A DNA stretch of 64,000 nt from Zygnema cylindricum. Taxonomy: Eukaryota; Streptophyta; Zygnematophyceae; Zygnematales; Zygnemataceae. The translations under genes were made by a program, and so were the position numbers. The notes below the pieces were generated by a model, which was not told where the DNA came from, made no database searches, and saw only the letters and a list, made by a program, of their open reading frames with translations. The DNA lies in NCBI GenBank assembly GCA_037447655.1, contig JBBHKE010002990.1, positions 1 to 64,000 of the forward strand. Direction: 5' to 3'. Positions 1 through 10,059 of the stretch are shown piece by piece; within the stretch, counting starts at the first letter, position 1, and every line of letters begins with the position of its first letter.

Positions 1-1080
1 ATAGGAATAATTACCGTTATTAACGCTGATTGGGAATTTGGAAATTTTCAAAGAAATCGTTTACTCTAATTAGGAATTAGGGTTTTTTTTAAATAGTATG
101 GATAATTCTATTTGAGAATTTGAAAAAAAAGGTACCCGAATTAGTGTTCAATACGCTAATAACGATTCACGGTGTAGTGGTTTTGTACGTCGGGATGTCG
201 TCCGTGAGAAACAAAACAAAAAAAAGAGAAACAAGAAAAAAGACGAAAAACGAAGCAAAAGTGATGATTTTGTACTTCCGGATGTCGTCCGTGAATGGTA
301 CTTTTTTGTTTGATTCAGATTCAATCCAAATATTACAGAAGATTAGGAGTTTTTCGTAGAATAGAGAAGTACGGAGAGAGATAGGGAAAGGGAGAGGTAG
401 AGGGAAACCAGGTTCAGTTAAAGCAGTGGAAATTATAGGGGAAAAAGAAAATCAAAATATAAACAAAAGCATAACAACTTTATTTTCTACAAGTAGTTAT
501 AAAAAGCTCATCGTTCATTCATATTCGGTGATTAGAACTACGCAGTATATTAAAATAACATTTTCTAAAAAAAGATTTCTAAAATGAGAGCATATAATGT
601 TTCATTCAAACTGGAAAGACCTTGCTTTAAATTTTAAGTCATGTTTTTATGCCTCTCAAACTCGGTTTTTTCCATAAGAACTTGTCGATTTTATTATTGG
701 ACAGTCGCAATTTGAAAGAAACGTACTTTCCAATCTTTGTAAAAGAAGGTACGAAAACTCTATGGAAAAATAAGAGTTAAAGGGGCAAACAAACAGTGAT
801 TCTAAAAGTGATACACCGTATGATTTAACAATTTGGGCTGTGTTAGGAAAATAGTGAGGGAGTGCCAGAGGGAGTGGGAGAGGAGGGAGAGAAAGGGTTT
901 AGATGAACCAAAATTCTGCAGAATTTATTAGAAAGATTGGAGTCAATAAGACAGTTTGTTTGAGGAACATTAAAGCATGAAGGGACATGAAAAGAGGAGT
1001 GGGAGAGTTAGTCGCCAGAGAGGGAGAGAGAGAGAAATAAGAAAGACAAGGAGCATGCCTCCATGAGTACTAATTTTCAG
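1..1080. other. AT-rich stretch without a recognisable gene
   Basis: No open frame here has the look of a gene. It holds an isolated right end of the foldback MITE family at about 153-176 (reading GATTCACGGTGTA) and a direct repeat of about 27 bases at 182-208 and 268-294 sharing GGATGTCGTCCGTGA. Purine runs occur at 360-410 and 860-900. If the minus-strand SURP gene continues leftwards, some of its 3' exons could lie here, but I could not identify any. Confidence 0.5.
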
Positions 1081-1143
1081 CTTCCTCAGAACTCTCTGAA
1101 TACAATAAAAACCCAGTTAACCTTTTGAGATCAAACAAGCCCC

Positions 1144-1178
1144 GGGGGGGGGGGGGGGAGAGAGAGAGAGAGAGAGAC
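1144..1178. repeat. G15 homopolymer followed by (AG)n microsatellite
   Basis: An uninterrupted run of about 15 G is followed directly by roughly ten AG units. It abuts the left end of the candidate minus-strand exon at 1189-1557. Confidence 0.95.
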
Positions 1179-1188
1179 ATAATCAAAC

Positions 1189-1557
1189 CTTCAAGTTTTG
1201 GTGCTCCCTCTTTGTCATCTCCCTTCTCCAATTTCTGGAATTTCTCTAAAATGGAATACCTCTCTTCACTGAACTTTTCTGACATATGTTTTGGAGGAGG
1301 AGGAGGAGGAAGAGAGGGAAGAGGAAGAGTGGGAAGAGGACCTTTGAGCCAGGGAGGATTTGGTTCAAAAGGACGAGGGAGAGGGAGAAGAGGAGGAGGA
1401 GATTGAGAAGAATGTGTAGAAACGTTTTTTCCAATTTCCAGTGGCATGGAATCAATGGAAACGGAAACGGAAACCGAAACGGAAACTGGAAGGGAAACTG
1501 GAGTCGGTACGCTTCCGGGAAATGGTTCGGAAATTGTCGTTGGAGACGTAAAATCAT
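1189..1557 (-). CDS. Candidate internal exon, proline-rich, of the SURP-domain gene
   Basis: On the minus strand a pyrimidine-rich stretch ending CATTAG makes a strong 3' splice site just above 1557. The frame that follows is open and gene-like. It reads a Val/Ser/Pro-rich segment, then PFEPNPPWLKGPLP, a run of six prolines, and a charged segment containing SEKFSEERYSILEKFQKLEKG. A possible 5' splice site (GAAG/GTTTGA) ends it near 1189, just before low-complexity sequence. It has the same strand as the SURP exon and lies downstream of it, so it may belong to the same transcript. I recognise no family domain. The exon, its ends and the link to the SURP gene are inferences. Confidence 0.3.
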
Positions 1558-1696
1558 CTAATGAAAGAAAAGAAAAATAAAAGGGAAGAACTTCTTTCAG
1601 ATAAAGACAAAAGGGCTACTGGAACTAGTGCAGATGACCAATGGTCAGAGAGAGAGGAAGAAAGGGGGAGAAAGGGAGAGAGAAAGGGGGAGAGGG

Positions 1697-1698
<2 letters not shown>

Positions 1699-1747
<49 letters not shown>
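1699..1747. repeat. (GA)n microsatellite
   Basis: About 24 uninterrupted GA units follow irregular GGGAGA purine sequence. Apparent Arg/Glu-alternating reading frames across it come from the repeat. Confidence 0.97.
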
Positions 1748-1748
<1 letters not shown>

Positions 1749-2505
1749 AAAAAAGAAAGTTTCATTTCCTTTTTTCACAAATTTTTTATTTCATTTGTTC
1801 TTATTGGGAGGAAAGGAGAAGGATCGGTGGGATGAAAGTAAAATAAAATAACATAAAGTTAATATTAGAAAGGAATCTGACGTTGAAAGAAAAGAAAAAA
1901 AAAAAAACGGGAATAGAATTTTATTCTGTATAATTGAAAACTCCAGAATCCACACTAATAATCGTGAACATGGTGGACTTTGACTGTTTCACTTTTTACA
2001 TGTTTACATATGTAAATGTTTGAAAAGTTTGATTCTTTTTTTTTTTTAGTTCACAGTCAGTTTTCAGTTTAAATATTTTCCAGCATCAGTTTTTGACAAC
2101 AATTTCAGTTCTCAGATCTGGCATTTTTGAAACAGAATTTTTTTATGGTTTTCAAAAAATGACACTTTCAAAAAAAAGGGTTTTTCGGGTTTTAGAATTT
2201 TGAGGGCTTTTAGGTTGTTTTCCACTTATTTTGGAGTTCAAAAGGTTACTTTTGAAAGAGAAACAAAAAAGTATATATATTATACAATACTACTATTTCT
2301 ATTTATTTAGCGTTCAGAACAATTTTCAGGCAGTTGATAGTTTTTTTTATCGTCACTACTAACTTTCACAACATTAATAACAAAAAAAATAAAAATAAAG
2401 TGAAAATCTGAAAAAAAAATAAAAAATGATAATAATAAAAATATTTTAAAAAAAAACACGAAAACGAAAACATTAAGGACAAATTCTCGACCTAGACCCT
2501 AACAA

Positions 2506-2577
2506 GACCATAACCCTAAATTCATAAAAACCCTAAATTCGAAAAACCCTAAATTTATAAAAACCCTAAAAATCAGA
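2506..2577. repeat. Degenerate plant telomere-like (AACCCTAAA) units
   Basis: Five or six CCCTAA or CCCTAAA units are spaced by short A/T-rich linkers (for example ATAACCCTAAATTC and AAAACCCTAAATT). The unit is that of plant-type telomeres. The spacing is irregular, so this is an interstitial, telobox-like array and not a chromosome end. Confidence 0.7.
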
Positions 2578-2757
2578 AAATTCCTAGAATCACATAAACC
2601 ATAAAACCTTAAAAACTCTAATATTTCCTGAAATTAAGGGAGGTTTTAAAAAATGGCCTAAAAAAAATTCATTTTCCTTAACGAAAACACAAAACAAAAA
2701 ACAAAAAAAAAACTTAGAAGACCTTTTGAGTCAGAAAACCCTACAATTTAAAAAAAA

Positions 2758-2760
<3 letters not shown>

Positions 2761-2800
<40 letters not shown>
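2761..2800. repeat. (TA)20 microsatellite
   Basis: Uninterrupted TA dinucleotides lie in the presumed intron, 60 bases from a second TA tract. Confidence 0.97.
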
Positions 2801-2803
<3 letters not shown>

Positions 2804-2851
2804 GTCAAAAAATCTGACTAGCCCTTGAAAAAAAGATAGAAGGCAAAAGAA

Positions 2852-2860
<9 letters not shown>

Positions 2861-2902
<42 letters not shown>
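2861..2902. repeat. (TA)21 microsatellite
   Basis: Uninterrupted TA dinucleotides start about 20 bases inside the presumed intron from the minus-strand donor at 2923. Confidence 0.97.
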
Positions 2903-2907
<5 letters not shown>

Positions 2908-2923
2908 TTTCCTAAAACCTTAC

Positions 2924-3581
2924 CTTCCATATCCATATCCGATCCGGGTGATGCTGATCCCTCTCTCCCCTCCCTCCCTTTCCTCTCCTCCTCCCTTCCC
3001 TCCCTCTCCCTCTCCTCCTCCCTCTCCTTCTCCCTCCTTTCCCTCTCCCTCATCTCACTCTCTCCCCTCTCCTCCCCTCCTCCCCCTCCCCCTCCCCCTC
3101 CCTCTCCCTCTCCCCCTCTCTTCCTCCACTCATAATACTCCCAAGCCATGGCCATCGGCGATCCCTTCCCTCCACCCCCCCTCAAAAACTGAAACCTTGG
3201 ATCCTCTCCCTGCTTAGCCCTAACTGTCTCCTCAAATTCCGGCCCTAACTTCTTCACACGTGCGGCCAACAGTTCTATGCTCTTACGCAGTTCAGGGTCG
3301 GAAGGGGGAGGGGGGGGGAGGGAGGGAGAGAAGGGGGTGGGGGGAGGGGGGGAGGGAGGGAGGGAATGAGGGAGGGAAGGGGTTGGGGGGAGGGGGAGGA
3401 TGGGAAGGAGGGGGGGGATCCGAGGGGGGGGGAGGGGAGGGAGGGAGAGGAGGGGGGTGGGGGGAGGGGGAAGGGAGGGAAGAGGGGGAGGAGGGAGGAA
3501 GGGAGGTGGGGGGGTGGGAGGAGAAGGAGGTAGGGGGAGGGGGAAGGGAAGGAAGGGGGGAGAGGGAGGGGGTGGAAGGGT
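2924..3581 (-). CDS. SURP-domain exon of a probable pre-mRNA splicing factor (CHERP/SWAP type)
   Basis: The minus-strand frame at 3296-3120 reads a SURP module: DPELRKSIELLAARVKKLG, then PEFEETVRAKQGEDPRFQFL, a glycine-rich loop, and EYYEWRK. The family hallmarks are present: a GPEFE-like turn, the N/DPxFxFL core and the terminal YY-x-(W/R)-K helix. SURP modules occur in SF3A1, SWAP, U2SURP and CHERP, nuclear proteins of the spliceosome; the leading SDPEL preceded by a proline-rich stretch resembles plant CHERP-type proteins. After SURP comes an Arg/Glu/Gly-rich tract, then SASPGSDMDMEG and a consensus donor GAAG/GTAAGG at 2924/2923. Upstream the frame is Pro/Ser-rich back to an in-frame TAG at 3584-3582. 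The true 5' boundary, and whether the gene is intact, cannot be decided here. Confidence 0.55.
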
Positions 3582-4260
3582 CTATGTGCTTGCGGAGAGA
3601 GGGATCGGAGGGGGTGGAGGGAGAGAGAGCGTTGGGTGGGGAGAATGGGGTGGAGGGAGGAGGGATTGAGGGGTGGGAGGAATGGGAGGGAGTAGGGAGG
3701 AGGGAGGGAGACATAGAGGAAGAGGAGGGGGGGAGAGGAGAGGAACGGGAGGGAAGAGAGGAGGAGGAGGAGGAGGGGGGGGAATGGGGGAGGAGGGAGA
3801 GGGGAGAGAGGAAGGTGGGAGGGAGGAGGGAGCGGTTAGAGGGAGGGCGGGAGAGGCAGGGGGAGGAGGGATGGAAGGGGAGGGAGAGCGAGGATGGAAA
3901 GAGGGGAAGGGTGGGAAAGGGGGAGGGCGGATAGGCCGGAAGGGAGGAGAGAGGAGAGAGGGAGAGGGAGGGGGGAAAAGAGGGGCATGAGGGGAGGGGA
4001 AGAGAGGGCGAGAGGGGAAATGTGGAGGGCGGTAGGGGGGGAGGGAAGATAAGAGAGAGACGCCTGGAGGGCCATCTGGTACGGATGGGGAATTAGGTCT
4101 GGGATACATGGTGGAATAGAAGGGGGTAGAGGGAGAGATGAAGAGGGGGGTAAGAGGGGGGAAAGAGAGGGGGAAGAGGGAGGGAAGATGGAGGGAGGAG
4201 GGGGTGGGGGGGGGAGGGGGGGAAGAGAGAGGGAGAAGAATTGAGGAACGAAGAGGCTCC
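2955..4260. repeat. Strand-switching low-complexity tract: pyrimidine-rich, then purine-rich
   Basis: From about 2955 to 3180 the plus strand is almost pure C/T. From 3297 to about 4260 it is almost pure G/A, with many GGGA and GGGG runs. Between them lies ordinary-complexity sequence, 3181-3296, which holds part of the SURP core. The purine strand has very many G-runs of 4-10, so G-quadruplex or triplex formation is plausible. The minus strand of the G-rich part reads as Pro/Ser/Leu repeats in all frames. Confidence 0.9.
3585..4109 (-). CDS. Possible proline-rich N-terminal coding segment of the SURP gene
   Basis: This open minus-strand stretch starts at an ATG in a good plant context (TCCACCATG, 4109) and begins MYPRPNSPSVPDGPPG, which is ordinary-complexity sequence. 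It then runs through Pro/Ser/Leu-rich low complexity to the TAG at 3584-3582. It is in exactly the same frame as the SURP exon, and no other stop lies between 4109 and the SURP domain. Either the TAG is spliced out, the first exon ends before it, or the allele is broken. Any pyrimidine-rich strand gives open Pro-rich frames, so the frame coincidence is the only real support. Confidence 0.25.
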
Positions 4261-4558
4261 TCGGGGGTGATAAGGAGAGAGAGAGCTTTCAGTTTCAGAA
4301 CTATTTTTTTTTTTTGGAATCAGTGTAGTTGAACGGATCGAATATCGGATCTCGATTTTAGGTTTTTACGTTTTTACGTTTTTAGGTGTTTAGGTCTTCA
4401 CTATTTCGGACGCAACGTTTTTACTTTTTATAAATTTTTAGGGTTACTTTTTGCTTTTTAAGTTTACTTTCGATATTGATAAATTCACAGGATATGATTA
4501 TCTATATGCACACCGTTTGTTTAAAGCAAATGAAAAAGTACAGTAAAGTACAAACCCG
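4261..4558. other. AT-rich intergenic sequence, no gene seen
   Basis: This would be the upstream side of the minus-strand SURP gene. It contains a poly-T run at about 4305-4315 and three TTTTTACG/TTTTTAGG-like repeats at 4361-4387. I see no confident promoter element. Confidence 0.4.
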
Positions 4559-4756
4559 TACACCATGTGTCGCTATTAGTGTTATTAACGTTTTCGCCAC
4601 TTAAAACATCTTTTCTCCGTACACTTTTGTATGATTTCAAATTTGAGACCGCCAATTGAAAGCTGAGAACCGTACCTTCTAATCGCGCCCGTCAGATCTA
4701 AGAACCGACATTGATGTACGGAGAAAAGATCTTTAAAGAGACGAAAAAAAACATAA
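4559..4756. mobile_element. Foldback MITE copy F1 (3' end interrupted)
   Basis: It begins TACACCATGTGTCGCTATTAG and continues GTGTTATTAACGTTTTCGCC, ACTTAAAACATCTTTTCTCCGTACA. The right half carries the imperfect reverse complement, TGTACGGAGAAAAGAT, but stops before the terminal CACGGTGTA, where the TIR element at 4757 begins. It has no coding content. It is one of at least six related inverted-repeat elements in the window. Confidence 0.65.
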
Positions 4757-5772
4757 AGGGCACTTCCCATGTAACCTAAACTTTAATCTTATAACTTTGT
4801 TTCTAGCGAAGATTCTCCGTACATCTTTCAAAGCATTCCGATGTAATCGCAAATAACTTGTTTCTTCAAAATGTGACAAGCGTAGACGTGTGCGAAACAT
4901 GTGACAAATAAACGGTACACAAAGTGTTGCTAAACTTCCACTCGGCTTCAATTTCAGTCGTCCACCCGCTCGCCGTACAGTTTCCGTCACTTCGCCATGT
5001 CTTCACGCCACATTGTCGACATGGAGGCATTGCAGATGTTTAGGGTTTGTGACATTGTGACGTCATGCGTGTCACGCTCAACCATGACAGCGCCGACTTC
5101 ACAATGTCTAAAACTTTTCGCCATGGTTTCTCGATTGTATTTTTTTGTCTTTTCTCACTCTACTTGCCATCAAAATACACCCAAATATAGTCAAAAGAAA
5201 CAGTTTTCAGAGATCTTTCATTTGATACCATTATTGACCTTTTTCGTTGCTATAATTGTGAGATAGACGCGGTAGTGGGAGAGGGAGAGAGAGAGAGAGA
5301 GGCGCTTTCACAGACTTCGCTTTTGCAAAATAGCGTCCGTTGGTCGAGACCCCTCCAAGGCCCCTGTACGGAAAAAGCGCAAGGCAAAAAGTCAAGCACG
5401 GGCTAGAAACGTGCAGTGGATTTTTTTTTTGGTACTCCGCGCACAAATATTGTCAAAAACTTTCGACACGTGCGACAGCATCTACCTATTCGCTCATCTC
5501 ATGGAACTATATTTAAAATGACATCGCGAGGTGATTTTATATAAAGTTTGAAGATGGGCTGAAAGGACACGAAAGTTGGACGAAACGCGCTAGACAACAA
5601 ATTGCATTGCGCTAGACGATAAACTGCAGTACATATTAAGTTTTAAGGTAACGCAACTTGTACGGTGGTAATCTCAATTTTTTGGTACGGCTCCAAAATT
5701 TTTCATTTTTTTCCAAGTTATAGAGGAAAACGACACAAAATTATGTAACTTTAGCACATGGGAAAGTGCCCT
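4757..5772. mobile_element. Non-autonomous TIR DNA element, copy T1 (about 1 kb)
   Basis: It starts AGGGCACTTCCCATGTAACC and ends GCACATGGGAAAGTGCCCT, inverted repeats of about 16-20 bases. Its interior is non-coding and matches the interiors of copies T2 (30207-32078) and T3 (22475-23335), including the segments around GTGACGTCATGCGTGTCACG and GGAGGGGTCTCGACC. If the element proper is AGGGCAC...GTGCCC, the flanks are TAA on both sides, a three-base duplication as PIF/Harbinger transposons make. T2 gives TTA on both sides. The class is inferred from ends and flanks only, since no transposase is present. Confidence 0.65.
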
Positions 5773-5777
5773 AACAC

Positions 5778-5998
5778 TACACCGTGTATCGCTTTTAGTG
5801 TTAATGTTTTTTTGTTTGCTTAAAACATTTTTTCTCCTTTCACACATGTTTGATTGTGGATCTGACGATTGCGATTGAAGGGTAAGACTCTCAGCTTCCG
5901 ATTGCCGGTCTTAAATGGAAAATCGGACAAATGTGTACGGAGAAAAGATGTTTTGAGTGGCGAAAATATTATTAACCATAATAGCGATTCGAGTTGTA
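5778..5998. mobile_element. Foldback MITE copy F2 (complete, 221 bp)
   Basis: The left end is TACACCGTGTATCGCTTTTAG and the right end is AATAGCGATTCGAGTTGTA. The arms pair imperfectly through TTAAAACATTTTTTCTCC opposite GGAGAAAAGATGTTTTGAG. The centre has a diverged TGACGATTGCGATTGAA segment also seen in copies F1, F4 and F5. It is non-coding. Confidence 0.7.
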
Positions 5999-8900
5999 AT
6001 GTAGAGTACCAAACATGTACGGTATTATACTGATCTAAGCTTTTCGATCTCAACCGTCAGATATATTACGACAAATTGTGTTCGGAGAAATCGAGTTTAA
6101 TGTCATTAATTGCAATTGCGAACTGAAATGTACGGTCTACACTGTGTAGCTTCAATGGCATTATTATGTCGGTGGCCCTAGTTTTTGTTTTTTTTTTTTA
6201 AGCTAAAAATAGTGTTGATGGTGATTTTTTTTTATTATAGTTTGATAAACGGTTAAAAACTAGCCACGTCATTCAGACTTAGGATTTATTTTATGAGTAT
6301 TTATTAATTTTGGAACATGAACCCTACGGCAATAATTTCCGGACGCTTATAATAACGATTCATGGTGTCATGTCGCTATAATTACGTCAAGTTTTAAGCA
6401 AACTTTGATTCGACGAAAAAAACGTTTTTCGGAGGAAAGTACGAACCTGATTGGCGGAAAAGTCAATTTCACAGCCGGTTATAAAAAAAAATTGAATTGT
6501 ACAAATTTTCGTAACGCAATACTGTACCTTTTCCCCCAAACAAAAAACCTTCATTGTTTGCAAAATTTGTATTTTTTCATCAGTAAATTTGTACTACAAT
6601 ATTATTTTTCTATTGATCTAACATCTTTGACCATTTCGTTATTGGTCGACTTATATGTTTGACTTGGCTGTTAATAGTTTTGCTACCAGTGCAACTGGTT
6701 CGGTTACTGGCTAGGAACGGACTTTTTTTGAGGTTTAAACGTTTATAGTTGAATCCGAGTTATAACTCCGCTAAAACTGTCGCCTCAATGTCAGGAGACA
6801 ACCAATAAAAGCCGACTGCTTCATACAGTTACAAAATATGAACGTAGAATGTATGAAATATGTGGTACATAATACAGTGTAGTTTCGAAAAAATTCTCAT
6901 AGCGATTGATCCCGATGATCGATATTGCTGATTTTCAAACGGCAAAGGGCAGCAGAGGTCGCAAACGGTCAATCGAAACCGTGACCGACCGTTAATTGAC
7001 CGCCTGCGCCGGATCCGGAACGGATTCGGTGGCCAAGTTATGGGGGCCGTGCGGTTGCGGTCGGTTGATTCACCAGAAAAAAAACAAAAGTCCGTTACGG
7101 TCGGTTAACCAAAAAACCAAAAAAAATAAGAATTTTGTACTGTCCATACCATCCAACTTTATTGTACTTTGTACTCTTTGGTATTGTGGAAGTACGTGTC
7201 ATCATGATTAGCGTCGCAAATTTGACACGTTATTAACACTATTCATTTTGCAATTGGCTTATTCATACGTCGTACATTAATTAATTTTGTACTTTTTTGA
7301 TTACGGGCGGGCACGGTTAGTCGTCGAGTTTCAGTTAACTTTATTTTCGTAAAACGCCGGTCGGTTAGGTTAACAATTTTGGAGCGTGACATAACCCGGT
7401 CGGGCGTCGGTTACTCAGATTTTGAAAAAAAAAACGGTCGGTTTCGGTTATGTAAAATTTTGACTTTTGCGACCTCTGAAGGGCAGTGGTAGCGAACATC
7501 GGTAAGGGTTAACCAATACACAACACGACGAATATTTTATCTGTTTTGACTTTTTGCGAGGCGAATGACAAAGGTTGTAGGCATAGTTGTTCAAATCGCG
7601 CGATTTTTTCCTTTTTTACGATTAAAACGTATAATTCGTGACTTTTGAATAAATCGGAAAAAAACGCGATGTACTTTCTGTCCGGTAAACTGAACGGATA
7701 ATTTACAGAAACTGTACGGTATTCACAGTAATTGTACGGTTTTGTACCAAAAAGTACGAAATTTGGCCTAAAAGATACGTTGCACTTCGTAGTACTCTGT
7801 CCAGTAAACTGAACAAAATTTAACGGGAAACGTACGAATTGTGTAACAAAATTATACGGAATATGACGAAAGGACGAGAGGAACTGTACGGACAATGTAC
7901 AAACTGCGTTATATGTTAAACTCAATTTCTTTTACATGTACGGAATTGTACGGAAGAAAATTCATTAACGATTTTAACGATTTTTTCAAAAGGTTCAATG
8001 CGTTTGTTACGTATAATTCGTCGCGATTAAATCGTTCGCACGAAACGCCGTGAACAACTATGGTTGTAGGCCAAAATCGACTTTCAAAATATTTCAGACG
8101 GCGTCGGTGAAAGGCATACGGTCCTTCCAATCCGTACCAGAATCAAACTGGCGACGCCGAGAGACACTAAAGGCCATACGATAGCGCCAAATCCTGCAAT
8201 CCGTACTGAAAATAATACCCGTTTACGAACCCCTTGATTATTGCTATAATTCTGTAGCTTTGGACTTTAGAACTTTTTGGACCCATGCTTAAGGGAAGGG
8301 CGATCTGTATTCCAATCGTACCGTTAATTTGTGCATCTCATCGTGTTTATTAGTGCGCACTAAACTAAAGTATACTGGCAGAAGTGCAGAACATTTTAGG
8401 TGACCACGTTCAGGTTTCGTTTTTCATGATTGGGTTATCTGACCGTCAGATCATAATCTTACGGATGTAAATGGCCCAATAATTTAGAATTTGACGGTAT
8501 AGGAGCCAATGGAGGATCACCCATATGCTATGATACTATAGCATTTTATTATTGTTTGGACCCATACTGCTACACCGTGTATTGTAAGAATGGGTATACC
8601 TGGCAGTCTCGTACAGCTATACAACAGTTTAATTTGTTTGTCTTACACTTGACGACAAAACAGAGTTAGATTGTGTCAGACGTCGCTCATTGAGCCAATA
8701 CCGTCTCAGTCTTATTATCACGTTGTGCTGACAGAGTCTAGATCTCAAAAGTTTTGTGAAATTGACGGAGAATAGATCGGACGATCTTCGTAAATACATG
8801 ATATCGAATGGGTAAGCCAACGGTCTTTAATTGCCAAGAGTTATTCTTAATGATATTTTTGCTTAATTTTCTCTGTGTGAAGGACTAATTCCGTGATAGA

Positions 8901-9237
8901 CGGAGATATTGAAAGGAATAGTTTTGTACGAAGAAAACGTCAGAGCTTCTTACCCAATGAACGAAGCGTACGGTACTATCACACTATGATTGAAAGGAAT
9001 ATTCCTCAAGTTTTTGACTGGATTTTTTTCGTCTGCCCATGCACGTGTCGTCGTAATCACTTCCGCCTTTCAAATTTTTTCAAGTTGAAGATACAAGTAG
9101 GGACTCCACCTATAAAATTATCACAAAGTTCCGCTTTCGTTATTTTCAAGGCAGGCGGTAAATAATATTAATTAGATCAACAAATTAAAATCTGCAGGTA
9201 ATACTCTAGGGTTTTAACTTTTGAAGACTTTGGATAA

Positions 9238-9241
<4 letters not shown>
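5999..9241. other. Long gene-free stretch, AT-rich, dense in GTACGG
   Basis: No convincing exon or RNA gene was found. At 6990-7460 short CGGTCGGTT motifs recur. At 7690-7960 the heptamer TGTACGG or its complement recurs many times, and this creates an open minus-strand frame that I do not regard as coding. Isolated MITE-like ends occur near 6345-6370 and 8572-8580. The section looks like old repeat debris. Confidence 0.5.

Positions 9242-9315
<74 letters not shown>
9242..9315. repeat. (TC)n microsatellite upstream of the small Cys-rich gene
   Basis: About 37 uninterrupted TC units end in CCCC. It lies about 740 bases before the first coding exon of the 63-residue protein on the same strand. 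Pyrimidine tracts of this kind are common in plant 5' leaders and core promoters; that role is only a suggestion here. Confidence 0.95.
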
Positions 9316-9316
<1 letters not shown>

Positions 9317-10051
9317 CATTTTGGATTTGACTACGTCACTGGTCTCTTCTCAGTTCTCACCCTCATATGGTTATTTGCTGACGTATGCATCTTTTACTGT
9401 AATGCTTGCTGGTTGATTGGATAATAAGTTTGGATCTCTTACTTTTCTAGGTTTTAGCTTGTGAATGTGTTGTCACCACTCTTTTCTGTGATGAATGCTG
9501 ACGTCATTGGTTGTACCGTTGTGGATGTTGTGGATGAGCTCACTAAATTCTGTTGCTTTTTCAGTGTTAATGTTGTTCCTGCCGCTTAAACCAGAATTTC
9601 TCTGTTTTTACACGTGCCACATATTCATTTGCAGAAAATTTTATCTCTTTTTTTATTTTTCTAAGATATGTACCTTGTCTTTTCTTATGAATTTTGTGGA
9701 CAACGAGGGAAAGTGTTTTTACCACCGGCCTATTATTTTTATTTTTAATATCATTATTATTACTGTTTTTATATTAATTATTATCATTATTATGTTGAAG
9801 GATGAATGTCATGTCTGCCACTTTGATTCTCTGCAATAAGCTTTATTCTAGTTGTATGTGAATATTTTTTGTCTATTTCTTCAGGAAAATGGTTTTTTTC
9901 ATGCTTTTTTCAACTCCATGCCTAGCACCTCTGAGTAAATTAGCTGATGTCATTTTTCTAAAAAAAATCATCATTCTGCATTTTTTTTTCATCATTTTTT
10001 TTCATGTTATTCTGACATCCTTTTTTTCGTTTTTTTCAATTTATTTTGCAG
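9316..10051 (+). other. Probable 5' leader/leader intron and promoter region of the small Cys-rich gene
   Basis: The sequence is T-rich, ends in a canonical acceptor TTATTTTGCAG (g at 10051), and is followed by eight bases of leader and the ATG. It therefore probably contains an intron in the 5' UTR, but I cannot place the donor. A perfect TGACGTCA (bZIP/TGA-type core) lies at 9499-9506, with a related CTACGTCACTGG near 9327. No open frame here is convincing. Confidence 0.4.
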
Positions 10052-10059
10052 TCGGAGCC

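Larger units (their letters stand above)
1558..2923 (-). other. Presumed intron between candidate exons; AT-rich with satellites
   Basis: Nothing coding is visible. The stretch is AT-rich with long A and T runs, and contains a GA microsatellite, CCCTAAA-like units and two TA microsatellites (listed separately). On the minus strand it begins with a good donor (GAAG/GTAAGG at 2924/2923) and ends with a good acceptor (CATTAG at 1558), so it would make a single intron of 1,366 bases. Confidence 0.4.

Noticed and set aside
1561-1851. Overlapping plus-strand open frames rich in Arg/Glu (ERERER)
   Set aside because: They are translations of the (GA)n microsatellite and surrounding purine sequence. 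There are no splice sites or conserved ends.
2506-2577. Chromosome end
   Set aside because: Telomere-like units are few, irregular and followed by gene-bearing sequence on both sides.
3260-3990. Plus-strand Gly/Glu/Arg-rich open frames of up to 224 codons
   Set aside because: Stop codons need T, which is nearly absent from this purine tract, so all plus frames stay open by composition. The SURP domain shows the coding strand is minus, at least locally.
7509-7925. Minus-strand open frame of 138 codons
   Set aside because: It is composed of repeated GTACGG-containing segments, with no domain, no splice context and AT-rich debris on both sides.
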